A stretch of 62,606 bases of DNA, from contig NZ_JAGHZZ010000026.1 in the NCBI RefSeq assembly GCF_017745095.1, positions 1 through 62,606 of the forward strand. Direction: 5' to 3'. Origin of the DNA: Sporocytophaga sp. (lineage in GTDB: Bacteria; Bacteroidota; Bacteroidia; Cytophagales; Cytophagaceae). Positions within the stretch are counted from its first letter, which is position 1; the number at the start of each line of letters is the position of its first letter. Below the pieces are notes generated by a model. The model was not told where the DNA came from and made no database searches. It saw nothing but the letters and a program-made list of their open reading frames with translations. The translations under genes and the position numbers were made by a program. Shown one piece after another: positions 7,866 through 16,567 of the stretch.

Positions 7866-9158
7866 TTAAAAGTCTTTATATGGAATTTTTGTATCATGAG
7901 GATCTACTTCGGGATACTTTAGCTGTTCCAGAATTTTAGCTTCAAGCTCCGGAGTTATGATGTGTTCAATAGTCTCCGCATCATCGTGTACATGGTCAGG
8001 GGCAAGCTGAAGGTATTGTGTCAGGTACAATTCCCAAAGTCTATGCAATCTCGCAACTCTTTGGCCTTTAACTTTACCCGCTTCGGTAAACTTCCAATGA
8101 TCTTTAGTTTTAGAAAGAAAGCCTTGATCTGTTAACCTGGCAAGCCCGTTTTTTAAAAGATCTTTTCGCATAGATCTACGTTCTAGCAGGGAGGTAATGG
8201 ATCTTGCCGTAAAGAAATCCTGATCTTTTTCTCCCAACTGAAAGAAGAGCTTCAGAATATTTTCGTCTGTGATTTGTTTCTGGTTCTTTATCTGTTTGCG
8301 TAGCCTTGCAAAAACTCCTTTAACCGGAGCGAAGGCAAACGACACAATTGCAATCATGGAGATAACCATTACGATCCAAGGGCCTGTTGGCATTGAAGGA
8401 GCAAGGTAGGAAATGTATGCCCCGAAAATTCCGGAAACAGCACCCATCATCGCTGCCACCAGCATCATGATGGTGAGGTTATGAGTCCAGTATCTAGCTG
8501 CCGCGGCTGGTGTAATGAGCATAGCAGCCATTAAAACCACACCGACCGCTTGAATACCAGTAACAACTGCAAGTACAGTAATAGACGTGAGCATAAATTC
8601 CAGTATTTTAACTGGTAGACCTATTGCTTCTGCAAAATTTCTGTCAAATGAAATGAGTGTAAATTCTTTAAAAAAGAAAAATACACCTATTAGTAATATA
8701 ATACCAACTAGGCCAAAACTATAAAGATCCTCTGGTAGAATGGAGGCGGCTTTCCCAAATAAAAAGCTGTCTAAACCGCTTTGGTTAGCATTTCCACCAT
8801 GTTGAATAGCGGTCAGCAATAAAATTCCGATTCCGAAAAAAACTGAAAGGACGATACCAATAGCACTATCTTCTTTAAGTTTAGTCTTAGTAGTAATATA
8901 TTCAACCAAAAATATGCTAAGTCCACCTGTAATAAAAGCTCCTATCAGAAGTATAAATGGATTTTTTTCACCTGTTAATAAGAATGAAAGGCAAACTCCC
9001 GGCAATACGGAATGTGCAACTGCATCACCGATCAAAGCTCTTTTTCTCAGAAAAGTAAAGCACCCCACCACTGCAGAGCAGACGGTCATAAGTATAGAAC
9101 CTACTACAACATATCTAATATTCGGATCAGTAAATGAGAAAAATTCAAAGAATTTCAT
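7866..9158 (-). CDS. Metal ABC permease fused to a DtxR-like regulatory domain
   Basis: About 430 residues from ATG 9156-9158 (MKFFEFFSF); the longer frame begins at a TTG. Residues 1 to about 290 are an ABC-3 permease with the FLRKRALIGDAVAHSVLPG signature and eight or nine membrane segments. From about residue 300 the sequence is soluble: a winged helix (ITSLLERRSMRKDLLKNGLA, then LTDQGFLSKTKDHWKFTEAG) and a DtxR-type dimerisation/metal region (RLHRLWELYLTQYL, then DHVHDDAETIEHIITPELE, then PEVDPHDTKIP). The same motifs occur in the separate DtxR-type regulator at 11047. The fused domain probably senses cytoplasmic metal and gates transport, or binds DNA from the membrane; both are inference. 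Confidence 0.9.
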   Translation of the reverse strand: MKFFEFFSFTDPNIRYVVVGSILMTVCSAVVGCFTFLRKRALIGDAVAHSVLPGVCLSFLLTGEKNPFILLIGAFITGGLSIFLVEYITTKTKLKEDSAIGIVLSVFFGIGILLLTAIQHGGNANQSGLDSFLFGKAASILPEDLYSFGLVGIILLIGVFFFFKEFTLISFDRNFAEAIGLPVKILEFMLTSITVLAVVTGIQAVGVVLMAAMLITPAAAARYWTHNLTIMMLVAAMMGAVSGIFGAYISYLAPSMPTGPWIVMVISMIAIVSFAFAPVKGVFARLRKQIKNQKQITDENILKLFFQLGEKDQDFFTARSITSLLERRSMRKDLLKNGLARLTDQGFLSKTKDHWKFTEAGKVKGQRVARLHRLWELYLTQYLQLAPDHVHDDAETIEHIITPELEAKILEQLKYPEVDPHDTKIPYKDF

Positions 9159-9164
9159 ATGGTT

Positions 9165-9314
9165 GTAAAGCTGAAAGCTCAAAGCATAAAGCTTAAAGTC
9201 ATTCCCTTTTTAATTAAATATTTATTCAGTAACTACTATGTAATGTTATAAATTTCTCTACTTAGAGCCTGCTTTTTTAAACTTTCAGCTTTTAGCCTTA
9301 GGCTTTAAGCTTTA
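9165..9314. repeat. Inverted pair of AAGCTTAAAGC-type repeats between ABC genes
   Basis: At 9165-9201 the plus strand reads a run of AAAGCTGAAAGC, then AAAGCATAAAGCTTAAAG. At 9280-9314 the complementary pattern appears (CTTTCAGCTTTTAGCC, then GGCTTTAAGCTTTA). The two arms face each other across roughly 80 bases between the ATPase and permease genes and could pair in the operon mRNA. The right arm overlaps the 3' end of the ATPase gene. It may be a REP-like intergenic element or a processing/attenuation structure. Confidence 0.6.
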
Positions 9315-10099
9315 TCCTCACGGGAAGGGAATTGCTGTTTCTCCAACAAATCACCGACCTTGGCTAATACAGTCAGTTTTCCTCCATAAGTCTCCTGGAG
9401 AAGATCCTGAGTGAATACTTTTTCTGTGGGGCCTGACGCAACTAAGCGCATATTTAATAATAAAACCCAGTTAAAATAAGTGACTGCAGATTGCAGGTCG
9501 TGATGAACGACTACGACAGTTTTGCCTGAAGTGGTCATATTTCTGAGAATCTCAATGATCGCAGCTTCCGTTGCAGCATCAACCCCCGCAAAAGGTTCAT
9601 CCATAAAATAGATATCAGCGTCCTGAGCCAAAGCTCTGGCGAGAAATACTCTCTGTTGCTGGCCTCCTGAAAGTTGTGATATCTGCCTGTTGGCAAAATT
9701 TTGAAGACCTACTTTTCTAAGACACTCCACTGCCACTTCTTTATCAGCTTTTCTTGGTCTCTTAAATAATCCGATCTGACTATATCTTCCCATTAATACC
9801 ACATCCAATGCCGAAGCGGGGAAGTCCCAGTCAACCGATTCTCTTTGTGGTACATAACTTACCTTTTGTCTCACTTCATCCAGGTCCTTACCAAATAATT
9901 TCACAAAGCCACTGCTAAGTGGAATCAGCCCCATAATTGCTTTAATTAGCGTAGATTTACCTGCCCCATTGGGGCCAATTATACCGGTAAGTGAGCCAGC
10001 AGGCAAGGTTAAGTCTACTCCCCATAAAACTGGCTTCCTATGATAGGCCACTGTAAGATCGTGAACTTCTAATATTGGATTTGGAACCTGAATAATCAT
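9305..10099 (-). CDS. Metal ABC transporter ATP-binding protein
   Basis: 264 residues. Walker A GPNGAGKST (42-50), Q-loop near 85, signature LSGGQQQR (143-150), Walker B DIYFMDEPFAGVD (162-174) and the switch His in VVVVHHDL, all intact. The closest family pattern is ZnuC/MntB, the ATPase that powers Zn/Mn import through ABC-3 permeases. It follows the binding-protein gene by 21 bases and precedes both permeases. It starts at ATG 10099. Confidence 0.93.
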   Translation of the reverse strand: MIIQVPNPILEVHDLTVAYHRKPVLWGVDLTLPAGSLTGIIGPNGAGKSTLIKAIMGLIPLSSGFVKLFGKDLDEVRQKVSYVPQRESVDWDFPASALDVVLMGRYSQIGLFKRPRKADKEVAVECLRKVGLQNFANRQISQLSGGQQQRVFLARALAQDADIYFMDEPFAGVDAATEAAIIEILRNMTTSGKTVVVVHHDLQSAVTYFNWVLLLNMRLVASGPTEKVFTQDLLQETYGGKLTVLAKVGDLLEKQQFPSREDKA

Positions 10100-10120
10100 A
10101 AGGTTTTAATATATAGCGTT

Positions 10121-11050
10121 TTACTTTAGTGCAGTAGTAATCTTATGAACATTGCTGGTAACCATTCCTATATATGTGCCTTCAAAGGTACCCTTGGCAC
10201 CCATGGCGTCACTATATAAAGTACCACCAATTGAAATTTCATGGCCTTTTTCTTTTACACCTTTTACTACTGCTTCGATAGCTTTAGGAGAAACAGAAGA
10301 TTCTACAAAAACAGCTTTAATTTTTCTTGAAACAATAAAATTTACAAGTCCGGTTATGTCATTCAACCCAAAATCAGATGATGTGGAGATTCCTTGTAAA
10401 CCTTTTACCTCAATTGAGTATGCCTTGCCAAAATACCCAAACGCATCATGTGCAGTAATCAAAACCCGTCTTTCCTGAGGGATTGACTGAATTTCATTTT
10501 TTACCCAATGATCCAGTGAGTCAAGTTGCCTTATATATTTAGCAGCATTATGCTCATAATAATCTTTCTTTAAATTATTGATTTTCACAAGGCTGTTATA
10601 AATCTCTGCGACCGATTTGGTCCAAAGGTGTACATCAAACCATATATGCGGATCAAAAGCATCGGCAAATTGAGGAGCAGTCATTAATAGGTTATGCGGT
10701 ATACCGTTGGAAACCGGAATTACTGGTTTAGATTTGGCTAGTTTTTCCAGAATTTCAGCCATTTTTCCCTCAAGGTGCAAACCATTATAAAAGATGATAT
10801 CGGCTTCTGAAAGCTTCTCAAGATCTCCGTGAGTAGCTTTATAAAGATGCGGATCGACTCCCGGTCCCATGAGCGCAATGATGTCCGCAGAGGTGTCAGC
10901 AATGTTTTTTACTGCATCTGCAATCATGCCGGTAGTCGTTACAATTAATAGTTTTTTCTTTTTTTCGGAAGCTTTTTCAGAACATGAAAAAATGGATCCT
11001 GAAAAGATAATTAAAAGTATTACGAATAAAATAAAATTGTATTTTTTCAT
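10121..11050 (-). CDS. Metal-binding lipoprotein of the ABC importer (cluster A-1)
   Basis: 309 residues with a lipoprotein signal (FSGSIFSC, lipidation Cys about residue 23). It is a ZnuA/MntA/TroA-type solute-binding protein: the first metal His in GPGVDPHLYKATH, the second in NGLHLEGKM, then a DPHIWFDVHLW block and the RVLITAHDAFGYFGKAY segment, with the late acidic ligand in GGTLYSDAMG. There is no His-rich loop, which slightly favours Mn or Fe over Zn. Its start overlaps the stop of the upstream regulator gene by four bases (ATGA), so translation is probably coupled. Confidence 0.93.
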   Translation of the reverse strand: MKKYNFILFVILLIIFSGSIFSCSEKASEKKKKLLIVTTTGMIADAVKNIADTSADIIALMGPGVDPHLYKATHGDLEKLSEADIIFYNGLHLEGKMAEILEKLAKSKPVIPVSNGIPHNLLMTAPQFADAFDPHIWFDVHLWTKSVAEIYNSLVKINNLKKDYYEHNAAKYIRQLDSLDHWVKNEIQSIPQERRVLITAHDAFGYFGKAYSIEVKGLQGISTSSDFGLNDITGLVNFIVSRKIKAVFVESSVSPKAIEAVVKGVKEKGHEISIGGTLYSDAMGAKGTFEGTYIGMVTSNVHKITTALK

Positions 11051-11709
11051 GATTCGGCAATGAGAATATTTTTAGCTACTTCACTTGATACTAGTATTGT
11101 TTTTTTATTATCAATCAGAATTTCTAGAGAACCGTCGAATTCAATTTTATCCATTACCTTGATTTTCGCCCCAATATAAATTCCTGCTTTATCGAGATAT
11201 TGAAGAAATAAAGGGGAGGTCTCCTTCAATCCTATAACTTTTCCCTGGTTATGTAAATCTGTTTCCGATAAGGGAGTATGTTTCTTAGCTTTCATTTCTC
11301 CACGTTCATTCGGAATGGGATCTCCATGCGGATCAAACGGGGGGAATCCTAGAAATTCATCTAATCTCTCTATCAGTAAGTTAGATTGAATGTGTTCAAG
11401 TTGTTCTGCAATTTCATGCACTTCATCCCAGTTAAACTTTAACTTTTCAACAAGGAAAACTTCCCAAAGTCTGTGTTTTCTGATAATCTGAAGAGCGATC
11501 TTTTTGCCGCTAGGAGTTAATGAAACTCCTTGATACTTGATATAGTTAATGACTTCTTTCTGTGAAAGTTTTTTAAGCATATCACTGACAGAGGCAGGCT
11601 TTGTATTTAAAGCATCGGAGATGGCATTGGTAGAAACGTCAATTTTGCCATCCTCGGAAAGGTGGTAAATCGCTTTTAGATAGTTTTCTTCTGTAAAACT
11701 CAGAAACAT
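11047..11709 (-). CDS. DtxR/MntR-family metal-dependent repressor
   Basis: 220 residues. Winged helix at about 1-65 (FTEENYLKAIYHLSE, then STNAISDALNTKPASVSDML), a dimerisation and metal-binding domain (RKHRLWEVFLVEKLKFNWDE, HEIAEQLEHIQS, then FDPHGDPIP) and a C-terminal FeoA/SH3-like domain (about 145-220). The E..EH and HGD ligands are present. First gene of the metal-import operon and so probably its repressor; palindromes that fit a DtxR-type operator lie just upstream. Which metal it senses (Mn or Fe) cannot be fixed from sequence. Confidence 0.93.
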   Translation of the reverse strand: MFLSFTEENYLKAIYHLSEDGKIDVSTNAISDALNTKPASVSDMLKKLSQKEVINYIKYQGVSLTPSGKKIALQIIRKHRLWEVFLVEKLKFNWDEVHEIAEQLEHIQSNLLIERLDEFLGFPPFDPHGDPIPNERGEMKAKKHTPLSETDLHNQGKVIGLKETSPLFLQYLDKAGIYIGAKIKVMDKIEFDGSLEILIDNKKTILVSSEVAKNILIAES

Positions 11710-11729
11710 GATTCAGGCTAATTGTAATA

Positions 11730-11771
11730 CAAATATATGAAAATTTAGGTTTGTCTAAAAAAAAGTTTAGA
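11730..11771 (-). promoter_or_regulatory. Promoter with overlapping DtxR-type operator palindromes
   Basis: Read on the minus strand, TATATTTG (plus 11730-11737) fits the Bacteroidota -7 element TAnnTTTG, about 20 bases from the regulator start. Immediately upstream are two overlapping inverted repeats: TTTAG-6-CTAAA (11744-11759) and TCTAAA-6-TTTAGA (11754-11771). Their size and TTAGG/CTAA half-sites resemble DtxR/MntR boxes, and they cover the -33 region where a repressor would block RNA polymerase. Confidence 0.55.
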
Positions 11772-11792
11772 TTTATTTTATTGTATTGATAG

Positions 11793-12932
11793 TTAATTGT
11801 TTAAGTAGTTGTTGATGACTTGAAGAAATTGAATTTCTTCAGAATCCCAGGTTATATTTTCTGGTTGAGAGGTATAAAAAATGTGTTGTTTTAACTTTTC
11901 TAAAAGGTCCTCAGGTTTTGACTTATTGAAATCATATGTGATGGCGGCATTGTAAGAGTCTGTAATTGAGGTCCAAATGTGATTTGATGGAATAATCATT
12001 GGCAGATATAGGGAAAGGTATTCATATAATTTGGTGGGAATACAATTTTCAGTGCTTTTATTGGGGACGTAGCTAAGGATTCCTATATCTGAATTTTTAA
12101 TTTGCTTTAATATTTCTGAGTGGGCTACAGGTGAATCTCCTCCGATAAGATTGATAAAAGGATAGTCTTTGATTTCTGATTTTAATTTATTAAGTATTTC
12201 TTTTTTAGGTGAATATCCTATTACAGTTAAAGTAATATTTGAATCTATTTTATGAAGCTTTTTTATAAGATCTATTGCTTTAAATATTCCATAGACTTCT
12301 GAAATTGTTCCAGAATACAGGAATCGAAAACCTTTATTAGGCTTAATCTTAAAAGCTTGTTTAATGACTGGTGGAATTCCCTCATTTTTAAATTTATTCT
12401 CTACCACACAGCTTTTGTTCCTTGTAAAAGAAAACTCTGATTCATAATTCCTCTCCGCTAGAAAATAAAAATCTATAAAAGGTCTCGTCAGAATTTCAAA
12501 AAGCCTGACTCCGCTGGCGATAATATTTCGAACGAATGGTGGAAAAGTTGGAGTGAAGCGGATATTTCGATAATAGTTTTCCTGAACATCATAGATTAAA
12601 ACTGTACCTGAAATTATCTTATATAAAATACTAACTAGCAGAATTTCATGGGTAGTAATGATGACTAGTTGAGGTTTTACTTTAAGTAAAAGTTTCAATA
12701 ATTTTATCTGAGCGCTAAACCTGGAAATATGCAATCTGGATGCTGAAAATAGGGTGTGAAAGAATATTCGATTTTCAGAAGTAGCATTTTTGGTAGGAGA
12801 AAATCCGGCAATATGAATTTCCACATCATTGAGTTTAAGTAATGATTTTGCAAATTTTTCGTACATTCGGGTCTCATTTACCGGTTTGAGCACCGAGGCC
12901 AGAAGTATTTTGGCTGTTTTACTCATTGACAC
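11793..12932 (-). CDS. Glycosyltransferase, GT-B fold (GT4-like)
   Basis: 379 residues. The N-terminal half begins ILLASVLKPVNETRMYEKFA and the second domain has FLYSGTISEVYGIFKAIDLI and the C-terminal SDIGILSYVPN, CIPTKLYEYLSLYLPMI, the nucleotide-sugar binding and E-x7-E-like region of family GT4/GT1 enzymes. Probably transfers a sugar during polysaccharide or glycolipid synthesis; donor and acceptor unknown. It is divergent from dapD with only about 37 bases between the starts, and not in an obvious polysaccharide cluster. Confidence 0.82.
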   Translation of the reverse strand: MSMSKTAKILLASVLKPVNETRMYEKFAKSLLKLNDVEIHIAGFSPTKNATSENRIFFHTLFSASRLHISRFSAQIKLLKLLLKVKPQLVIITTHEILLVSILYKIISGTVLIYDVQENYYRNIRFTPTFPPFVRNIIASGVRLFEILTRPFIDFYFLAERNYESEFSFTRNKSCVVENKFKNEGIPPVIKQAFKIKPNKGFRFLYSGTISEVYGIFKAIDLIKKLHKIDSNITLTVIGYSPKKEILNKLKSEIKDYPFINLIGGDSPVAHSEILKQIKNSDIGILSYVPNKSTENCIPTKLYEYLSLYLPMIIPSNHIWTSITDSYNAAITYDFNKSKPEDLLEKLKQHIFYTSQPENITWDSEEIQFLQVINNYLNN

Positions 12933-12969
12933 TAAAATTAATACTTTTATATTTTAATACATTTTATAA

Positions 12970-13776
12970 ATGAAAGAGATTATTGAAAGAGCCTGGAATG
13001 ACCGAAGTATTTTGAATGATCAGGAAGTACAAATTGCAATCAGAACTATTATTGAAGAACTTGATAAAGGTATCAGAAGAGTTGCTGAGCCAACTGAAAG
13101 TGGATGGCAGGTAAATGAGTGGATTAAAAAAGCAGTAATTCTTTATTTTCCTATTCAGAAAATGAAGGTTACAGAAGTTGGTCCTCTTGAATTCCACGAT
13201 AAAATGGAGCTTAAAAAAGGGTATGATAAATTAGGTGTAAGGGTTGTACCTCACGCTGTTGCAAGATATGGAGCCTTTCTAGCAAAAGGGGTGATCATGA
13301 TGCCTTCTTATGTAAATATCGGTGCTTATGTAGATGAAGGAACAATGGTCGATACTTGGGCAACAGTAGGAAGCTGTGCTCAGATTGGAAAAAATGTTCA
13401 TTTGAGTGGTGGAGTTGGTATTGGCGGTGTTTTAGAACCAGTACAGGCTGCTCCCGTAATCATTGAGGATGGCGCATTTATTGGATCGAGATGTATTATT
13501 GTGGAAGGTGTTCGTGTTGGAAAAGAGGCTGTTATAGGTGCAAATGTTTGTCTTACAGGTAGTTCTAAAGTGATTGACGTGACAGGAGATAAGCCTGTTG
13601 AATACAAAGGATATGTTCCGGAAAGGTCAGTAGTAATCCCAGGCTCTTATACAAAGAAATTCCCTGCTGGTGATTTTCAGGTTCCTTGTGCATTGATTAT
13701 TGGAAAAAGAAAACCAAGTACGGATCTCAAAACATCGCTGAACGATGCTCTAAGAGAAAATGATGTAGCTGTTTAG
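12970..13776 (+). CDS. dapD: 2,3,4,5-tetrahydropyridine-2,6-dicarboxylate N-succinyltransferase
   Basis: 268 residues, normal length. It uses succinyl-CoA on tetrahydrodipicolinate in the succinylase branch of lysine and diaminopimelate synthesis. The N-terminal helical domain (MKEIIERAWNDRSIL) precedes a left-handed beta-helix with hexapeptide repeats and the family segments VRVVPHAVARYGAFLAKGV, MPSYVNIGAYVDEGTMVDTW and GGVGIGGVLEP. A strong terminator follows 20 bases after the stop, so it is probably transcribed alone. Confidence 0.97.
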   Translation: MKEIIERAWNDRSILNDQEVQIAIRTIIEELDKGIRRVAEPTESGWQVNEWIKKAVILYFPIQKMKVTEVGPLEFHDKMELKKGYDKLGVRVVPHAVARYGAFLAKGVIMMPSYVNIGAYVDEGTMVDTWATVGSCAQIGKNVHLSGGVGIGGVLEPVQAAPVIIEDGAFIGSRCIIVEGVRVGKEAVIGANVCLTGSSKVIDVTGDKPVEYKGYVPERSVVIPGSYTKKFPAGDFQVPCALIIGKRKPSTDLKTSLNDALRENDVAV

Positions 13777-13796
13777 CGATTATCATATTATATCAG

Positions 13797-13834
13797 GACC
13801 CTGAAGTTTTTTATGAATTTCAGGGTCTTTTTTT
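13797..13834 (+). terminator. Rho-independent terminator of dapD
   Basis: Nine-base arms GACCCTGAA (13797-13805) and TTCAGGGTC (13819-13827) followed by seven T's. Confidence 0.93.
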
Positions 13835-13920
13835 GTAATTATATTAATTATTTACTTTAATGTTTGTGTATTAAGTGTTTTAAAATGAATTGTTTGTATT
13901 GTTTTTAATTCTAAACTTAT

Positions 13921-14616
13921 ATGAATGATTATTTGTCAGCTCTAAAGGTTAAGATTAATATTTCTGAGAAAATTAAAGATTTCAGATTTGTACTCCAATG
14001 TCTGATTATTTTTACTGCCATGCTTTTAAAGCCAGCCATGGAAATTGGGGTTTTGGGAAACTGATCAATTTCGAGATTCGATTTTCCTTATTTTGGGAGG
14101 AACTTATATTTTCTCTTTATAGGGACCTTTTGAGAAATTTTATCCAAAAGCAAAGAATTATCTTCCCCTTACTTTGCCTTATTGTTGCCACCTTTATCTT
14201 GGCACTTGCTGTTGGAAATCCATTTTTTAAGATATCTGATGAGCACTTCGAAAGGCCCTTGTTGTTTATTATTCATATTGTACTATTTCTGGTTGAAGCA
14301 ATTGTTATCTTTTGTGGAATATTGGATCTTTTTAAGGATGATAAAGCCTCGAAAGACAGGCTTTGGGGAGCCGTATCTGTTTACTTGATGATTGCAATTT
14401 CCTTTGCAAGCCTTATGATCTGATTAATATTATTAAACCTGGATGTATGGGTTTACTCTTGAACTTAGGTCTTGAAAGTTACACGGAGTGTATCTATTAT
14501 AGTCTTAGTATCCTTGGCGGGCAAGATCGATTTATGAACATCCAGATAGATTAATTAGAAATTTGGGAGTCGTAGAATCTCTTTGGGGAAACTTATTTGT
14601 GGTCTTGCTTGTATGA
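13921..14616 (+). pseudogene. Potassium-channel-like membrane protein, decayed copy 1
   Basis: No single frame covers it, but consecutive frames join into one protein. ATG 13921 gives MNDYLSALKVKINISEK and a membrane segment to a TGA. A second frame gives DSIFLILGGTYIFSL. A third (within the open frame 13998-14423) runs YRDLLRNFIQ through two membrane segments to YLMIAISFASL. A fourth carries YDLINIIKPG and the pore-like CIYYSLSILGG. A fifth ends NLGVVESLWGNLFVVLLV (14614-14616 stop). The order (membrane segments, YLMIxxxFASLYDLI, pore loop, then E..G.LFVALL) matches two-TM/pore channel proteins. At least four frameshifts, so inactive. Copy 2 follows directly. Confidence 0.7.
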
Positions 14617-14648
14617 AAAATTCTATCAGCTCCTGATAAAAAACTGAC

Positions 14649-15368
14649 ATGACAACCAATTCTAAAATAGAAGGCTACATTCCAGAAAAAGAGATCTTTA
14701 GGTATAAGGTATATAAACGACTATTTCAGATACAAATAGGGTTAATTATTTCAGGCTTCATTGTAGTCGAATTTATAAAAATTGCAGAATTGCCGGTTTT
14801 AAAATCTTTAATAATCGCCTCATTTTTTCTGGCAGGAGCAGGCTATTTTTATATTTTGAGGGAACTCCTGGGTAGTTTTGTTTGAAACCACATTTTTAGA
14901 ACTGGCCTTTTGATATTCTTATTCACTCAGTTTTTTCTAATAGTTCTCGCAGAAAATCCAATATTCATAGTTTCTAAATCAGAATACAGAAGAGTATTAT
15001 TATTTATAGTGCATTTGGGGATATTAATGGTAGAAGCCGGGTAATTTATTTTTCGGTAAATGACCTGTTTAAGAGTTCTCGCTTGTCTCCTGGTAAATTA
15101 ATTAGTTGTGTAGCCCTTTATTTAATGATTGCGCTTGCTTTTGCCAGTTTATATGACCTGATCATTTTGATCAATCCTTATGGGTATGGCTATTTTATAA
15201 AAGGAGGTTTTCCCAGTTATTCTGAGTCAATCTATTATAGTCAAATGCATTCCCGAATGCTTCTATTTTATTAAAAGAGTAGGTATAATAGAAGCTGTTA
15301 CGGGGGAGATGTTTGTTGCATTGCTCATTGGCAACTTACTAAGCAAGCCAGAAAATAGTGATTTATAA
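14649..15368 (+). pseudogene. Potassium-channel-like membrane protein, decayed copy 2
   Basis: ATG 14649 opens a 78-residue frame with two membrane segments ending in LRELLGSFV and a TGA at 14883-14885. Sequence continues in the same frame as NHIFRTGLLIFLF, then VLAENPIFIVSKSEYRRVLL, stops after MVEAG, and shifts to NDLFKSSRLSPGKLISCVAL, YLMIALAFASLYDLI and SESIYYS. Another shift gives RVGIIEAVTGEMFVALLIG to TAA at 15366-15368. Copy 1 matches at each block (YLMIAISFASLYDL, CIYYS, ESLWGNLFVVLL), so this is a tandem duplicate that decayed separately. The first 78-residue frame could survive as a small membrane protein, but its end aligns with the interior of copy 1. Confidence 0.7.
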
Positions 15369-15398
15369 AAATACACTATTTATATAGTGTATTTTTAT
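15365..15398. terminator. Bidirectional terminator, 15-bp perfect arms
   Basis: ATAAAAATACACTAT (15365-15379) pairs perfectly with 15384-15398 across a four-base loop. A-rich and T-rich ends make it work in both directions, between channel copy 2 (plus) and hbd (minus). It overlaps the last codons of hbd. Confidence 0.85.
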
Positions 15399-16285
15399 AA
15401 AAATCTTTCAGCTGGAATCAGTTTGTCTTTTCCGCTCTTGTTGTAATCATAAAAGCCAACACCTGATTTAACACCTTTATGGCCTGCTTCTACCATGTTC
15501 ACCAAAAGGGGGCATGGGGCATATTTAGGATTTCCAAGTCCTTCATGTAGCACCCTAAGAATAGCCAAGCAAACATCAAGACCAATGAAGTCAGCCAATT
15601 GCAATGGGCCCATAGGATGAGCCATTCCAAGTTTCATGACTGTATCAATTTCAGTAACCCCGGCAACTCCTTCAAACAGGCTAAATATTGATTCATTGAT
15701 CATGGGCATAAGGATTCTGTTTGCGACAAATCCTGGGTAATCGTTTACCTCAACAGGAATTTTTTCCAGTTTTCTGGAAATTTCCATGATTGTTTCAGTA
15801 GTCAATTTTGAGGTTGAATACCCATTAATCACTTCAACAAGTTTCATGACTGGCACAGGGTTCATAAAGTGCATTCCGATTACTTTATCAGGACGTTTGG
15901 TAGCGGCCGCAATTTTTGTAATGGAGATGGAAGATGTGTTAGTGGCCAAAATGCAAGGTGGGGGAGCAATAGAATCCAATTCCCTGAATAAATTTAATTT
16001 AACTTCTTGGTTTTCTGTTGCAGCCTCAATAACCAGATCTGCATTTTTTACCGCATCATTTAATAAGGTAAAAGTTTTTATTTTTGATAGAATTTCAAAT
16101 TTCTGCTCGGGTTTTATTATTTCTTTTTTAATTTGGCGGTCAATATTTTGCTGAATGTTTTTCAAACCGGATTCGAGGGCTCCGGCAGATACATCACAGA
16201 GGCTTACTTCATAACCGAATTGAGCAAAAACGTGAGCTATTCCGTTGCCCATAGTACCCGATCCGATAATTGTTATATTTTTCAT
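15395..16285 (-). CDS. hbd: 3-hydroxybutyryl-CoA dehydrogenase
   Basis: 296 residues. It interconverts 3-hydroxyacyl-CoA and acetoacyl-CoA with NAD(P), in fatty-acid or polyester metabolism. The Rossmann motif GSGTMG (8-13) is followed by IAHVFAQFGYEVSLCD. The family block ATNTSSISIT and the catalytic His region GMHFMNPVPVMKLVEVI are intact, as is the C-terminal domain with DYPGFVANRILMP and AHPMGPLQLADFIGLD. A lone gene; its end overlaps a two-way terminator. Confidence 0.95.
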   Translation of the reverse strand: MKNITIIGSGTMGNGIAHVFAQFGYEVSLCDVSAGALESGLKNIQQNIDRQIKKEIIKPEQKFEILSKIKTFTLLNDAVKNADLVIEAATENQEVKLNLFRELDSIAPPPCILATNTSSISITKIAAATKRPDKVIGMHFMNPVPVMKLVEVINGYSTSKLTTETIMEISRKLEKIPVEVNDYPGFVANRILMPMINESIFSLFEGVAGVTEIDTVMKLGMAHPMGPLQLADFIGLDVCLAILRVLHEGLGNPKYAPCPLLVNMVEAGHKGVKSGVGFYDYNKSGKDKLIPAERFL

Positions 16286-16567
16286 GCAATAAATTTGAAG
16301 GTTTTGGTGTTATCAAAAAATAAATGTTTGAAATTATTGTTATGAAACTAGCATAAAAATAGACTCAAATTTTTTTTTTATTGAAAAGGAAGTATATTTG
16401 TCTATTATCCCTATAGGGTAATAGGGTGCTTGTGTGAAATTTGTTATTTAGATTTGTTATAAACTATCTTAACAATTTCTTAACATTTAATAGGTATCTT
16501 TATTATAGGTATAGTATAATTTTGTAAACAGATTTATAACAGAGTTCAATAGTCATTTAAAAACAAA

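Noticed and set aside
13998-14423. 141-residue frame as an intact membrane protein
   Set aside because: Its first 30 residues do not match the paralogue, and homology continues in other frames on both sides; it is a piece of a decayed gene.
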